64,000 nt of DNA from Bryum argenteum (taxonomy: Eukaryota; Streptophyta; Bryopsida; Bryales; Bryaceae), in the NCBI GenBank assembly GCA_037043015.1, contig CM073322.1, forward strand, positions 3,111,601 through 3,175,600, read 5' to 3'. How positions within the stretch are numbered: the stretch's first letter is position 1; each line of letters starts with the position of its first letter. A model generated the notes under the pieces. It worked only from the letters and a program-made list of their open reading frames with translations. It made no database searches and was not told the origin of the DNA. Below, piece after piece: positions 36,119-49,621 of this stretch. A program made the position numbers and the translations under genes.

Positions 36119-39100
36119 CTACGTGCCAAGCCTTTGCGAAGACATGTCCCTCTCTTCCCGCTTCATTAAACTCGTATTACAGGACCTCTCCAGTATTGTT
36201 GACAACTGCTCTGGTGTGTATCTTTCACTTGGTTGCATCTGCACACCAAGTACATCGGCCAGGACAACATGTTCATAACAAGGTAATTATAAAGCGATAG
36301 TATTCAGCAGTCATATTCTTCAGTGTTCGGCTACTCAAGCATCCACAACACGGCGATGCAAAATACCTTGGCAATGATAATGTGCAAGACATCGTCACTT
36401 GCAGTGGAAGTATTGGAATGTTGAATCTCCAGACGAAGGTCTTGCAGGGTTAACATCATGTTGACAATAGAGAACGTATCTCGCATGCAAGTGACTCGTA
36501 TCATGGCCTCCTCTCCAAGGATGTCCACAGCGATGTTGCACTTCTTCCCACCTGAATAGACGCCGAAAATAGGACTACTGCCATTCCTCTCGGGCTTTGT
36601 CATTTGGAATGCAGCATCTTTTCGTGCGAGTAACTCTGGACCCTCATCACGCTTGCTTGTACTTTGAAGATCCTTGATGTGCAATTCTGCTGTGTGGAGC
36701 TTCTCTTGCAGATGATTGATGTGCGCAATTGCATCACCTAACAGCGACGCTTTGTCCATCTGATGAAAGGATGATCACATGATGTTAGCTCCTTCTCAGG
36801 CCCATACAAGGATCGATACTCTACACTGCTTCCTTATAAAATAATCACAGTTCAAGGTATAAATGATCCTCATTGATAAGAAAATATAATAACTGTATGC
36901 CGTATTGTTTTACTTCTGACAGGAACTATGACACAATGGAATTCAAGCAAGAAAAATGTTTACAAATCTAAATCTGGCGGGCTATTGAAAGGAATGAGTC
37001 ATTCAGCTTGGTGGCAATTCCACATTTTTAAACTAGTGATGAATCATGCAACAAGAAGTTTACAGCTTCATTTAACAAACTAAAGTACCTGTGTCATAGA
37101 TCTTAATTGCACATCAGTAAACCAGAACGTGAGAAGACTGGCAGAAACTACTGAAACAATGTTCTTGCAGGTACATGTTTTTTTGTTGATGATAGATTCT
37201 CACCTTTGAGACGTTTGGAACAACAGCTCGAAGTGCATAGAACCGTTTATTGAGCTTCTCCCGCCGTTGTCGCTCAGCTTGCACATGGTTCAAAGGCTCT
37301 TCCCTATCATTGGCAGGCTTCCGGCCGCGCTTGCGAGGGAGCTTCGGAGCCTCGATTTCTTTCGGTATCACCTCAGCTTCCAACTCTAGACTATCCTGCT
37401 CGGTGTGATCAAAAGCAGGTTGAAGTCTATTCACAGCAACTGACGGTCCTGCAATCTTCGGCGGCGTGGTTTGCGGCAATGGTTTAAAAACAGGCAATTG
37501 CTTCTCGACCACGGGGGGAATATGCACCTGCTTCTCTTCGCTAAGAGGCTGCTTTGATCTCATAGGTTGAGTGTTAAACATTTCTCCTCCTTCGAAGCCA
37601 CCATTGTGCTGAGGAAAAGTGTTCGATGGTTGGAGCTTCGGATGCGGAGGCCTCTCCATTGCCGGTAACGATGCCGGCCTATGCTCTAGCTGCGGAGCTT
37701 TTTTTACATTACTGTTGTTCTGCTGGAGAATTGGGTGCGAGTCTACAGTTTTACTAATGAGTGGACTAGGACTAGAGGCTAAAAAAGGGAGCTGATCTTC
37801 TTGCACTGGTAATCTTCCTAAAATATTGTACACTGGCTGCTGTTGCTGTTGCTGTCCTAAATCTTTCTCGACGTTGTCAGTTGATAGTAAATCGTTCAGA
37901 TGAAATTCGACATTTGATTGCCCCCACAGATGATCAAGGCCAAAATGAGATCCCGTGTTCCCTCTTCCCCCAAAATCTGTTCCCTCGTTGCTACTTAGAC
38001 CTGCATCGAAGTTTAAGCCCATCGAGGTCACACCTGCGACATTCGTTGGATCCAAAGGCATGCTTGCATCATGGGACATGAATAATGGCTCATCGTTTGC
38101 TAGCCCAGCATGGGCCATCATTTGCATATCACCCAACCCCCACATTGAATCCTGAAACACCACCTGAATGTGCTGGACGACATCCCATCTCTCGTGAATC
38201 TGCCATTTCAATGTGCAATCTCGTTCGGTTACTCGAACTGCCATTTCGTGATAGAGCGAAAGTAATCGAGATCTGATGAAGCTCTAAAATAACAGGAGAC
38301 GAAGCTCTGGAACATACCAGATCCGTTGAACCAAGCTCGACTACTCCATCCATGATTGGCACACATAAGATGGTCTGCCAAAAGGAACCAAAGCGTCAAC
38401 TTATGCTCAGCCAATATTCTCAGTAAAACCAATTGAGACAAATGAAGCAGTGTTCTAAATTACAACGTAGCATTGATTTGTAGCAAGAATCTGTAAGTAT
38501 GGTATACAGTACCTGGATTCCAGCCATCTGTACTTGCGAAAGGAGACCAATGCAACCACAAGATCAACAAAAAGTAAATGTAAGTACTGGAAAGCTCTCA
38601 AAAGTATCACTTCCTGATACTCTGCGACCAATATCAGAACAGCAAAATCAAGTAGAATCTGAACATGAATGCGATTCTCTACTCAACAGGCACGGGCATT
38701 GTTAGAAGTCCGCACTTCAGTCAGTATGCTAGAGTAACAGTATGTTGCTAATCAAGAAGTAGATCCATGACTTTTACCTTCGCTAAATTAGCTCGTGTAC
38801 AGACTTGATTGGAGGCCTTATCCGCTTGTTCAAGCCATCTGTAATGGCCAGACGCCAATGCTTGACCAGGAGTACTGCATCCAAAACAAGGAGTAATCTG
38901 AACCAATCAGAATTATGCGAAATGATCCTGTGGCTACAATCTAAGAAGCAGTCAAAAGAAGGGAGCAGCAGGACGAAGAAAGGAAGACATACCCCACCCC
39001 CTGCGCAAACGAATGAGCCATAGAAACAAGGTAGAACCACTCCGTATCTGAGACGTCTTCAGTACCATCATCATCTGAATATGAAACAAGTGCCTGAAGC

Positions 39101-40031
39101 TCCCGAAAAACTTTCTTCCTTTGTAACTTGTGCTCTTCCGTTTGTGTTTGCCTTGGCTCAACAAAATCGCTCTCTCTCGGTCCCTTGTAATATCCATCGC
39201 CCCACCCTAGCATTCTGCCACAACAGAACGTGTCCCATCACCAAAAGAGCAACTCACAGAACCCCCATCGCCAAATGCCAAATCTCAGTACAACATTCAA
39301 AACAGCAACTGTAAGTTGCAATCGACCTTCTTACTGCTTCAAGATGAACGTAACATTCTCAGAATTGGATCCTCAAACCGTAAGCGGTCAAGGAAACCAG
39401 ATTGTCCACGATTCAACAATCATGGTGGCAGTTTTGATAGTAGAACAAATGTAGCTACTGACATTAGAGGCTGTCAGAGTATTATGCACAGTTGCTATCA
39501 GTTCCAATCGCAGTAAAACCTTCAGAATGCAAACTAAGTGCGTTTTAGAATATTGTTACAGAAATAGAACGTCTCCACCTTTGAATACTGATGAATGTCT
39601 CAAGACTAAATATATGCACTTTCAGAGTCAACGACTGCCCTTAGTATCCACATTAATTAACTGATTGCACAATCTCAATCTGTTCTTGCCCACAAGAAAT
39701 GGCAAGAAATCACTTACGGTTCTCCAGAGGAACCAAGAGATAGTTGCCAAAAGATACCGTAAGTCCAATTCTCGCTAGACTCTTCGACGAGAGTGTGCAG
39801 CCTTCGCAGCAACGGGGAGTCATTCTGCTCGGAAGCAGTACCAGCAGGCGGAGCACTACTACTACTAGTGGCAATAGCAGACGCATCTTCATGCGTAGTA
39901 GAATCGTAACTCGGAATCCCGTAGCCTCCAATGAAAGCTTCGATCATCAACGGGTCAGTGGGGTCCCAGAAGTTAGGAAGCGCCATCTCCATCATTCCTA
40001 ACCCTTGCTCTTCTCCTAAACCAGTCGACAT
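36119..40031 (-). CDS. MYC2-like bHLH transcription factor (paralog B)
   Basis: Eight exons on the minus strand: 40031-39718, 39214-38993, 38874-38778, 38527-38513, 38374-38318, 38199-37204, 36759-36367, 36238-36119. GT-AG introns and phases give about 737 aa. Exons 3, 4, 5 and 8 have the same lengths as in paralog A (97, 15, 57, 120 nt), including the MAGIQ microexon. The N-terminal MYC_N region shows '[12 protein letters not shown]', '[12 protein letters not shown]' and '[20 protein letters not shown]'. The bHLH (~524-600) has '[20 protein letters not shown]' and '[20 protein letters not shown]'. A Gln run (six residues) lies in exon 6. The C-terminal ACT-like region is present. Role as for paralog A: nuclear G-box-binding regulator expected to be JAZ-controlled. 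The gene is convergent with paralog A, 28 kb away. Confidence 0.92.
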
Positions 40032-40851
40032 CCAAGCCTTCCTTTTCCTTCTCTATTAGTCCCCTGCAGGATCGCCATCCATGGCCATTACCCTAAACCT
40101 CGCCATATCCAGCTCGAAAAACGCCCGTTCTTCCTCATTCCTCTCCCATTTTTCCTGAAATCGGTCTCAAAAAAAAGAGCAAAAGAATACCCGTTCGATT
40201 TTGCGAGGTTGAAGCGCTCGTAGAAGCTCATTTCGGGATGGCGGTAAAGCGAGGTCCAGCAACTTGGAAGCCTACAAAGTAGCCAAGGCGAGCAGAGACC
40301 GTGCTTGGGTGAAGGTGATACGGACAATCGTATCTACGATGGAGGACGGCACCGTATGTGTACGTATGTGATGTGCTTGGATGTTTTTCATCCGTGTCAA
40401 GCGTGGAGCTTGTGACCCTGTCCATTAGAATACTCGTTTACCCACTTGCGGTAAACCCCTAATGCCCCGAGAGGACATAAAGTGGTCGTTTTGACTTTGG
40501 TCGGCTCACAATTACTAAATGTAGATCACATGAAGTTGAAACATTTTGCAGATTACATAGTTTTCCCATATTTTTCTGAAAAGTCATCTCATGCTTTAAA
40601 ATTTCTCATACCTTAGGATATATTCATACTCAAAGTTTGAAAACACTACTTGAAACATGCTCAAATTGCGGAATATGCTCATTTATACTTAGGAATTGCC
40701 CCAAATCAATTGTATCACAGTAACTTCAAAAATTCACCAAAAATTGAAATTCTACTTTCTTTCTTTTTTTTCTTTTTTTCTTTTTTTCTTTTTTCTTTTT
40801 TTCTTTTTTCTTTTTTTCTTTTTTCTTTTTTCTTTTTTTCTTTTTTCTTTT

Positions 40852-40892
<41 letters not shown>

Positions 40893-43138
40893 AGCTTGTA
40901 AAGTAGGTTGTAAGGAAGAATCCTACCGCTCGAATATTCAATCCCATAATTCTTCATATTATGTTTTAATTGTCAAAGATTAGCCCTTATATTTGAATTT
41001 GAGCATACCTCCATGTGAGAAATCAAGCATTTCTACAGGTTTTATAGATCCCACAAGTGTAAAAAGTGTTTAGTCATATTCCTAACTCATTAAGAAAAAA
41101 GGATTTGAAGAGCCTCAATTCAAGTTTACTCTTAAAATTAATTTTGTTGGCTCACAAAACACCTCAAACCCATTTTGCAACTAGTGAAAAAACTCTATTT
41201 TCAGCTTTGAACATTATTATCTCACAATTGGCAAAGAATCTTAATTTAAAATCTGGCGTACACATACATGTACAAGTTAAGTACTAAATCCTATGATAAC
41301 ATACACAATAATCTCTCAAAAGTTAAAAATTTCCACCTTGCAATGAAAAATGGCAACTTTGAATCTTTTTGGCACTTTCAAGGCATAGGAGCATTAAGGG
41401 TTACATACCGGCAATACTTTACCCTATCCCCATGTTGAATACTTGGAAAACAGATAAATATTAATTCATCATGTTGTTAGTTGAAGGAATTCTTATATGC
41501 TGATTTTCAAGTTGTTATACTACACTTAAAATGAACTCTTAATGTGGACAAAAACTTCACCTTCGAGTAATTTTTGGTGATTTTCAAAGTCAAGCACCCT
41601 AAGAATGCTTATTGTTTTATCAGAGAGAGGGAGAGGCACTTGGCAAATTCAAACATTTCTATGCAAGGAGATTCCATCATTGGTACGAGAATTCACATGG
41701 ATAATTGACTGGGTGATTAGTTGCAAGGCACATGCATTGGGTTGATTGCAAGTTCCAATTTAAAACCTCTATTGTCTGTACAATTCTCTAATTATTTGTA
41801 CTGATCTCCAATACTTGTCATGAAGGGGACATTAAAAATTAAAAAATTAAAAAATAAATATATTTTTAAAAAATAGCGAAATTCCATATACATAAGTATA
41901 TATGAAAACGCACTATTGAACAAGGACCCTCCTATGGGGTTAAGAAATTGATGTCATGCACACCAATAGTAAAATGATGTCACACTATAAGTTCTCCATA
42001 TGTCACTCATTCGAGTATGATTTTGGTTTACATGCACTTAACTTCATATAATTCATGAGATTGAATCGGTAAACTTGACATAACCTTACCATAACTCTAA
42101 GGGCCACTATTATGTTCAATGGTTTCTGCACTACACAAAAGAAATGACAAAACATGTGCTTTGTTTGTAGTTGCCTCTCAACGTTCCAATTTCCCCTTGT
42201 CCTGTGGCCATCAGGATATTAACATTACGAACAGACACTTCATTTACGCCGGCCCCTTAAAAAGGGACCGGAGTTTCTATCTATCTATCTTGCCTCTCAG
42301 CTTTACATATCTTATACCAATCATTGATATCAATGATTTGACACACGAATCAAATGTGTACATGACTCTCACTTTACAAAAACATTCAAGAATCTTCTAG
42401 ATGTTCTGGTTCTCGTTAGCCAAAAATAAGAATGATGAAAATGTATCTTCAAAAATATGTGCTCTGTAGATACAATAAGTTCCGGCCTATGAAAAGAGAC
42501 AAATATCTAAAAATATTCGGCCTCTGACCAAAAGACGGACAGTTTAGGGTGTCTCTACTACCGTAGGTCGGTATGCCTACCCAGTGGGCCCTTCTTTTCT
42601 ATTTCAGCACATGGGGGTGGCCGGACTGATACCCGCCCATAACCGTCCATAACCGCGAGTTTCCGGTTATCATAGGATTACGGTGTGACGTCCTGCGCAA
42701 GTTTCCGAAAACCAAGCGGAGAACGAAGCGGGACAAGAATGATGCTACCGCTCTCAAGCTTGTGAATGCTCCTCGGCTTCTTCCGTTACGAGATTTTTCC
42801 TCGCATTTGGATTGCGGATTGTTTCCCGCTCGTCACAGGTACGATTTCAGTAGAAATTTCTGTCTCAGAAATTTCTTGCTTCTTTAGTGGTCTTGGAAAC
42901 GTCGCTGGAGCTTGAGATTCGGCTGTCTCTAGTTTAGGGCTCGGTGAATTGAGTGCTAAAAAGGAACCACTTCAACTTCTTTGCCACATTGCTGCCTACA
43001 ATCTTCTTTGTGGCATTCGTTTAGAGTTTTTAGCTCATAATTCTTGCCATGGACTGATAATTAGGGCTTGCAAGGCTGAGGACTGAGGTTGGAAGATTAG
43101 TAGCAGGGGACGTTTCGGTATCGAAGGTAATGTGAGCG
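40032..43138. other. Intergenic: promoter of MYC B, AT-rich DNA, promoter of OSB
   Basis: The divergent intergenic region between MYC-like gene B (-) and OSB (+). The 40,032-40,440 part is likely promoter and leader of the MYC gene. 40,900-42,100 is AT-rich with no coding match. 42,600-43,138 has higher GC and a probable leader for OSB. A short inverted GGCCCCTTAAAAAGGGACC motif sits at ~42,251. Confidence 0.4.
40757..40891. repeat. Polypyrimidine tract (CTTTTTT)n grading into poly(T)
   Basis: About 100 bp of TTTTTTC repeats followed by ~32 T residues on the plus strand. It produces long Phe/Leu and Lys/Arg frames that are not genes. It could be an old poly(A) tail of a retroposed sequence on the minus strand, but no body was recognised. 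Confidence 0.8.
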
Positions 43139-44893
43139 ATGTCTTCTGCGACGGCAATAGCGCAATTGTCTTCTACTTGCAGTAAAGGTGCAGTGGCGTC
43201 GATGGCTTTCGCACGGGCAGGACTGGCGTTGCGGAGAACGAGAGTGTCACTGCAGTCGAATTCTTTCGTGCGCTTGCCGGTGGTGACGCCGTTGTTGGTG
43301 AGGAGGTCGTATGTGCCGGTGCGCAAGGTGGTTCTAGCGAGTCAGCAGTGGAAGATGGATGCGCCGGGAGGCTTCGAGGTGGAGATTGACACCAGCAACG
43401 AGTTTCCGAGGCCAACCAGCGTTCCATTTTCCAAGGATATAGCGAACACTGTACACTTGATTGGAAATGTCGGGCGGGATATGGATATCAAGTACTTGGA
43501 TACTGGGAAAGTGGTGGCTAAGACCAGTTTGGCTGTTCTTCGTACGTTGAAGAAAGATGATCCTCCCAGCTGGTACGTTGCTGTGTTCAAAGTTTCCGGC
43601 AGTATACAATGCCTAAGATTGGGTGAAGAAACCACTGCAGAAGTGCACTACTTGTAATGTAGCTGAGGTTGTTGGTACGCTTCGGAAATCGGTTCATAGC
43701 CTGGTAATGGACAATGTTAAGATAAATTGCCGGTTAAGGTTAGATCAACACGGTCCTGATCCAATATTCCACTGATAGAATATCTTCCTTGCAGGTTCGA
43801 GATGGAATTTTGGGATTCTCTTGCTGAAATTGCAGGACATCACTTGAAGAAAGGAGATCAGGTGTATGTCACCGGGCGTTTGATGGTGGACACGTTCATG
43901 AAGGGTGATGTGAATCAACGAACAGCCCGGGTGAGTTCTTGTTCCTTCTTTTCGGTTTTTAAGAGTCCATACCCCTAGATTAGTTTCAACACTATATCAG
44001 GTTCAAATCTTTGCATTCAGATTGTACGAGTTGCAATTTTCGAAGGTGCATTTCAGATGGCACAAGGAATGCACGTTTTCTCGAAGTTCTGTTGAGATGG
44101 TATCTCCTATTTACGTACATTTAGTGTTTGATGTCATGTTATTAGTTTTCTTTGTTTCCGTGGGTGCTTAGATGAGGTTCAAGTAAATCTAAGTAGGAGA
44201 TGGTGGTTTTCAGGTTGTAGTGAGCAATGTACACTTCGTGGAAGGTAATCGAACGTCGGGGGCAACAGGCACTGGTCGCGGTGCCGCACCGAAGACACAA
44301 TGGACGCAATCTCGTTCAACCCAAGCACCAGCTGGTAAGTGTTATTCAAACTTCTCTTGTTTGATTCATAGATTATCAAGGTATCAGTTTTGCCAACTCT
44401 AAGTGTACAACTTTTTTGTAACGATCGAGGTAAGATGGATACATGCTTGTTTATACTTTTCTGAAACTGGTACGACTTGCTGGCTACAGGACCGAACAAG
44501 TATGCAGAAGTGAATGCTGAGACAGAGAGGCTTTGGAATGCTTTCTTTTCGGACCCAGACCATTGGTGGGACAACCGGGCTAAAAAGGTAAGGCCCTGTT
44601 GACTCAGACTGTCGTGCTAGAGGCAATCGTCATGGTATCATTGGAATGATGCTGATTTTTGTATTGTTTGAAAATTGCAGCCTAGTCCGAAGTCCCCGGA
44701 TTTCAAACATAAAACTACAAACGAGGCACTTTGGATAGTGAGCAGCAGGACTCCAGCATGGGTGCCGCTTCAGTTGGAGAAATTGGAAGCCGCCCGGCAG
44801 GAGTTTATTGCCAAGGGTGGTAATCCAAATGGTGGACGCTCTCAAAGTCGACAGTCGAACACATTCTCTGGAGCAGACTTCAAGGATTTCTGA
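43139..44893 (+). CDS. Organellar single-stranded DNA-binding protein (OSB family)
   Basis: Five exons: 43139-43572, 43795-43930, 44214-44334, 44490-44587, 44681-44893; GT-AG, phases agree, about 333 aa. The N-terminus (about 1-70) is rich in Ala, Ser, Arg and poor in acids, as in a mitochondrial or plastid transit peptide. An SSB-type OB-fold follows (~98-215: 'NTVHLIGNVGRDMDIKYLDT', 'KKGDQVYVTGRLMVDTF', VVVSNVHFVE). The C-terminal PDF motif (~238-285: ERLWNAFFSDPDHWWDNRA, then PDFKHKTTNEALW) is the plant OSB signature that binds single-stranded DNA. In Arabidopsis OSB proteins limit illegitimate recombination of organelle DNA. One PDF motif is seen. Start chosen as the first ATG upstream of the transit-like region. 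Confidence 0.92.
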
Positions 44894-45309
44894 ACATGCT
44901 TGGATATTTCATTGTACATGGTTAGGTCTTTAGTGCCAATTCAATATACTCTTTGTGGTCATGGGGTAGGATTCTTTTTGTGATCTTGATCCACCCGCTT
45001 GCGTCAAGCATCGGAAGCAAACCAGTCTAAATGGTAGATCTTACTGAACACAGTTCTGAGCTTGTTCGATACAGCGCAGATTCGACTTTCATCGTTTACG
45101 TCTTTGTTCTCACAAACTTTTGCATTTACACTCAAATGTGTTGGTATGTACAAAGGAGTGAAAGAAGATAAAACTGATATGAGTCGGTGACACTTTCTAT
45201 TGAATGTCAAATATGTTGATATATGATAGATGATATCTCTCCTATGCTTTTTGATTAAGTTCGTTCTTGAGATCACTAAGTTTGATATTACCAGCATAAT
45301 TTTCCTATG
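44894..45309. other. 3' UTR of OSB and intergenic DNA
   Basis: No coding similarity. The first ~100 bases should hold the OSB 3' UTR. Confidence 0.4.
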
Positions 45310-45583
45310 AATTTTTGGGACAACATTATCTTTATGGTGAAAACATGTGTACCAAATTTCAAGTCCAGAAGATTTATACAAAAAAAGTTATGCAATGTTT
45401 ACCAACATGGGGTAGATGTGGGTTTATGTTTTTTACATGTATGGTAAATTTCAAGTCCAAAAGATCCACACAGAAAATAATATTCCAAATCTACCAACAT
45501 GTGTAGTTTTGAGAAACAAAGGGGAAAACCATTTTTTTACTTCCAACTTTGACACCCTCCCTAGGGTTGAGAATTTCTTATTC
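45310..45583 (+). repeat. Tandem repeat of ~170 bp, left part
   Basis: Units contain CAAGTCCA(G/A)AAGAT, then CCAACATG, then TTTGAGAAACAAAGGGGAAA and GACACCCTCCCTAGGGTTGA. The same units resume at 49,622 beyond the LINE. Length and repetition suggest a local satellite. Confidence 0.65.
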
Positions 45584-48500
45584 CAACATTATTTTTTTAT
45601 TTTTTTTATTTTTAAAATTTTTTTTGAATCAATTATTGTATTAATAATTGCATACCAATACAAGATGAAACAAAGCATGTCATGCCTGGCGAATATATTT
45701 TTGGAGTTTTCCACATCTACGTACTATCTTGAAGAATTCCATCCATCTAGCTCCTAGGTTTGAGATCGATTTTCGAGCCTCCACGAGGCCTGCACTTTTT
45801 CCTGTCACTGATACATGCACCAGTATCCCCTGCAGAAGCATGACAACAGATAAAACACTCATCCATGAGAAGATAACGCATTCTGCGCCACCTCCCAGTT
45901 GAGTTACCCGTAGACTCATCGAACCCCTGCACGAGTAACTGGCAGCCACCGCCTGCCGGGCCTAGCTCCTAGTTTGGAGACGATCCACGTGCGACGAGTA
46001 ACCTCAACATTTGAAGTTACCTCGGCCCGAGTTGCTACAGGTGGAACCCCAACGGTCAGGCAACTCTCCTCCAGGCTGCGCTAGTGCGACCCACTGGCTT
46101 AGTGGCTTCATGGGGCCACGCTACAGTAACATCGCGAGGCCTACCTGCTTTATCTTCCATCTCAGGCCACCTTCTACCCTTTCTATCACATGCGACACAT
46201 GTAGCCAATTATCATCAAATCTGTTTAAGAACTTTTCTGCTTGTTGTGGGTGTTGCTGCATGAGTTTGACAGTTCTGAACCAGGCCGAGTTGAGAGCCTC
46301 CACAAGTGCCTCCCAGATGCGCATCTCCCTTAGCTCTGCAGACCATGGAGCATCTGAAAACACACCTGCATTGCGATCAAGCCAAATGATCCACGCTACT
46401 GACCCGCAAAGCACCGACCGGATAAGCTTGGTGTCTTGGAGCCTTCTTGGTAGTTGAGATCCCATCAAACATTGCTGCCACTGCAGCCTTCGCCACGGGC
46501 CGCGCATCTGCATGAACGTAAACAAAACCGATTGGGCGTAGTCCCAGGCATGTATTGCCTTCGGACACTCCACGAGACAATGAAGAACCGTCACGGGAAT
46601 GTCACATGTGCCACATGCATCACTGATTCTTGGACTCATTTGTCTCCGCCATACGTTGACTGCTATTGCCTTGTGAATCACAGCCCACATGAACCCCGCC
46701 TCCTTTTGGGGTCTGTAGGCGTCAGAGACTTCGTGCCAATTTGGTGAGAAGGTTGGGGAGAAGACCCTTGTCCACTTCAGGTGGATCGGCCGCAACAGCT
46801 CCTCGCGGGGTCGTAATATTTGCCTACCTAACTTGGAACTGTAGTTGAACAGTGGGCCTCTATCTTCCCAGCTCCAACGTCCCAGATCGAATGAAAGGGA
46901 CGCGATAGTCCCCACAAACCACAACAGCCTTGCTTTCACCTTCTGTCTCCTACACGGCATCGTGACTACCCGGACACGCGCTAGCATCCCCACGATCTAA
47001 GCATGGCCTGCAGTTTTGTACACAAATGTGGACAGTTGTCCGGAGTGGCCAACCACATAGCTCGGGTAGTCAAATGGTAGTCGTATCGACACCTGACCAC
47101 ACACGATTGTGGAGCAGTATTCCTTCGACGTTTCAAAAATCCTAAAAAGGGGGCATCGAATGAGTCGTCAAAGATCCCAACGAACTCCCCTGGTGTGGTA
47201 GCGCCATTGTCCGCTATAAGCATTGTTGTCCATGTCTATGGCAGCGATGTGATGAGGTTGTTGTAGCAGCCCTATTCCGCATCCTGGAGTTGGAACCTGT
47301 CCCTTGCATCTTCCCACGGCCGGAAGAAGTTGAGGTTGCTCGCCTACAAGTCTCTCACCTGTCACATTCTAGAAGCCATGATTCGGGGAACTCTGGCCGC
47401 CGCGATGCTATGCGGTCGCGAGAGCCGCTTGGTAGTGAACTAAATGGGGGACGTGAGAACTTCGTCAGCGTTCGTCGGGCCAGAGCTTCAATCGCCAGCG
47501 TGAGTTTCCTCCAGGCACGAATGATTCTCTCCCACACGCGGAAGCCACAAGAAGCCCGAAACTTTGCTAACATCAGCCAGCATGGCGATGCGGGCCACCT
47601 CCCTGCTTCGGCAAGCTGCATTTGGAGGATTCTAAATCTGAAAAACAATTGGAGGTTCGAATTGCCAAGAACGAGTGCTCGGAACAACCATTTTGCCATC
47701 AATGCGTTCATTGTGTCCTCTGGGTCCAGAACGCCCAACCCTCCCTTTGTTTTGTCCATGCAACAGTCCTCCCATGCTACGCGCGTGCGGCTCCTGTTCC
47801 TCGAGCCCGACCATAGAAAGTTCCGAACCATTGACTTAATCTTCTTGATCACCTCGAGAGAGCCGCCCCAAATTGCAACAAAGTACCAGAGCGTGGAGAG
47901 TAAGACCGAGTTAACCACGATTGCGCGCCCTGAGAGAGACAACTGGGTCGATTGCCAGTATGCCAGTTTCTTACATACTTTCTGCATGAGGAATGCGTCG
48001 ACATCACTTACCATAGGGTTCATGCCGAAAGGAGTGTCGAGTAGCTTCGATATGGACTTCTCCTGTGCCCAAGGACAAGGCAAATTTTGGAGCCAGTCCC
48101 GTGGCGAGGCATCTGCAATCCAATATGCAAGGCTTTTGCTCCAGTTGAGTCTGAGCCCGGAGGCCAACTTGAAATTTTCCAATAGCACGGTGGCTACCTG
48201 AAGATTGTCTTCACTTCCATGTAGGGTGAAGCTAGTATCGTCCGCGTATTGTAAAACTTGTTGCTGTTCTTCGGAGTTTAGAATCTGTATTCCACGCAAA
48301 GCGCCATCTTCTATAACTAAGGTGCTTGGCGGCCACATTTAGCACCTCTCCAATGAAAATAAACAATTATGGCGCCATAGGGCAGCCTTGGCGTACGCCC
48401 CGATCTACCCCAAAGTCGCTAGACTCCCGACCATTACACAGAACAGTAGCTCTAGCATTAGAGAACAAAAGTTTTACAAGTTTGATAAACTCAAATGAAA

Positions 48501-49621
48501 CCCCGAAGCGCTCCAACACGTCGAACATAAATGCATAATCGACCATGTCGTACGCCTTCTCGAAATCGAGCTTGAGAAACACCATAGCTTGTGCGGACCG
48601 GGAGGTCCAATCCATGGTCTCGTGCGTGACGAGGACATTGTCTAACATGTATCGCGAAGGAATGAATGCCGATTGGTCCTCTGAGATAGCGTCAGGGAGT
48701 GTGGGTTGGAGGCGGCGCTGCAACGCCTTGGCCAACAATTTATACGCGGTGTTGAGCAGCGTTATTGGCCGCCAATTGCTTAGATTGAAGCGATCTCCGC
48801 TCTTCAAGAGTAGGATAATCAGTCCCCGATTCATGGTACAAGGTAGGGAGCCGCTCTCAACAGCCGAGTTCACCATTGCCAGGAAGTCACCGCCAACGAC
48901 GTCCCACAGTTTCGTGTAGAACTCAATGGCAATACCGCCCGGTCCGAGACTTTTTCCCCGCGCCATTTCTTTTGCCGCTTCCTCGAGTTTGTCAAGGGAG
49001 AGCGGTTGTGCTAGCGCGATCTGGTGCGTCACATGGAGCCGACTAGGGATACGGTTGAGAAATTCCCTCGTGCAGTCGATCTGCTGCTCCAGTTCCGGCC
49101 CTCCAAAAGCTCTGTCTGATACAGAGACTTGTAGAAGTCCAAGCAGATTCGGCCCATCTCTTCGGGATCCGAAGTTAAGGTTCCATTTGGTGCCTGCAGG
49201 CTCGTGGCCGCAGCAGAGGCGGGTTTCTCCTTTACTGCAGAGAAGAAATCGCGAGTAACGCAGTCGCCTTTCGCCCTCCATCTCACCCTCGCCCGGATGT
49301 ATGCGCCGCGCAGCTTGGCCTCCTTGCAACCTTGCAAGTGCCCCCGCGCTGTGCTTAGGCTCGCTTGCGCCTCGGTAGTGTCTGGGGTCGATTCTAGCTC
49401 GGAGGTGGCGCGCTCCAGCGCTGCCTTCAGCTTCTCCTCGCTTTCCCGGAAGGCCATGGCTTTACATCTGCAAAAACTCCTGTAAAAACGAGAGAATTTT
49501 TTCAGCTTGGCAAAGAATAACGCTTCCCACGGCTGTGCATGCCACACTGCGCAGATCTAATCCTGGGCTTTGTTAATCCATCACGCATTCATCTTCAACC
49601 GCGTCCGCCTCGGTGCAACAT
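45584..49621 (-). mobile_element. LINE (non-LTR retrotransposon), 5'-truncated
   Basis: Minus strand. From 5' to 3': an upstream helical region (49,547-49,100); reverse transcriptase with 'SNWRPITLLNTAYKLLAKAL', 'MVFLKLDFEKAYDMVDYAF' and GVRQGCPMAP (about 49,000-48,370); QYADDTSF at ~48,245; and a zf-RVT domain (CGTCDIPVTVLHCLVECP near 46,600). Coding runs in at least three frames (49,329-48,367, 48,338-47,355, 46,993-46,121), so it is inactive. No endonuclease domain was found, hence 5' truncation. An A-rich end (T-rich on plus, 45,590-45,625) and CAACAT at both edges (45,584-45,589; 49,616-49,621) mark the insertion and its short target duplication. The size is about 4 kb. Confidence 0.88.

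Noticed and set aside
40650-40957. Phe-rich and Lys-rich frames over the polypyrimidine tract
   Set aside because: Produced by a simple sequence repeat; no real coding content.
47290-48201. Plus-strand 303-codon frame
   Set aside because: It lies antisense to the LINE reverse transcriptase, which has clear motifs on the other strand.
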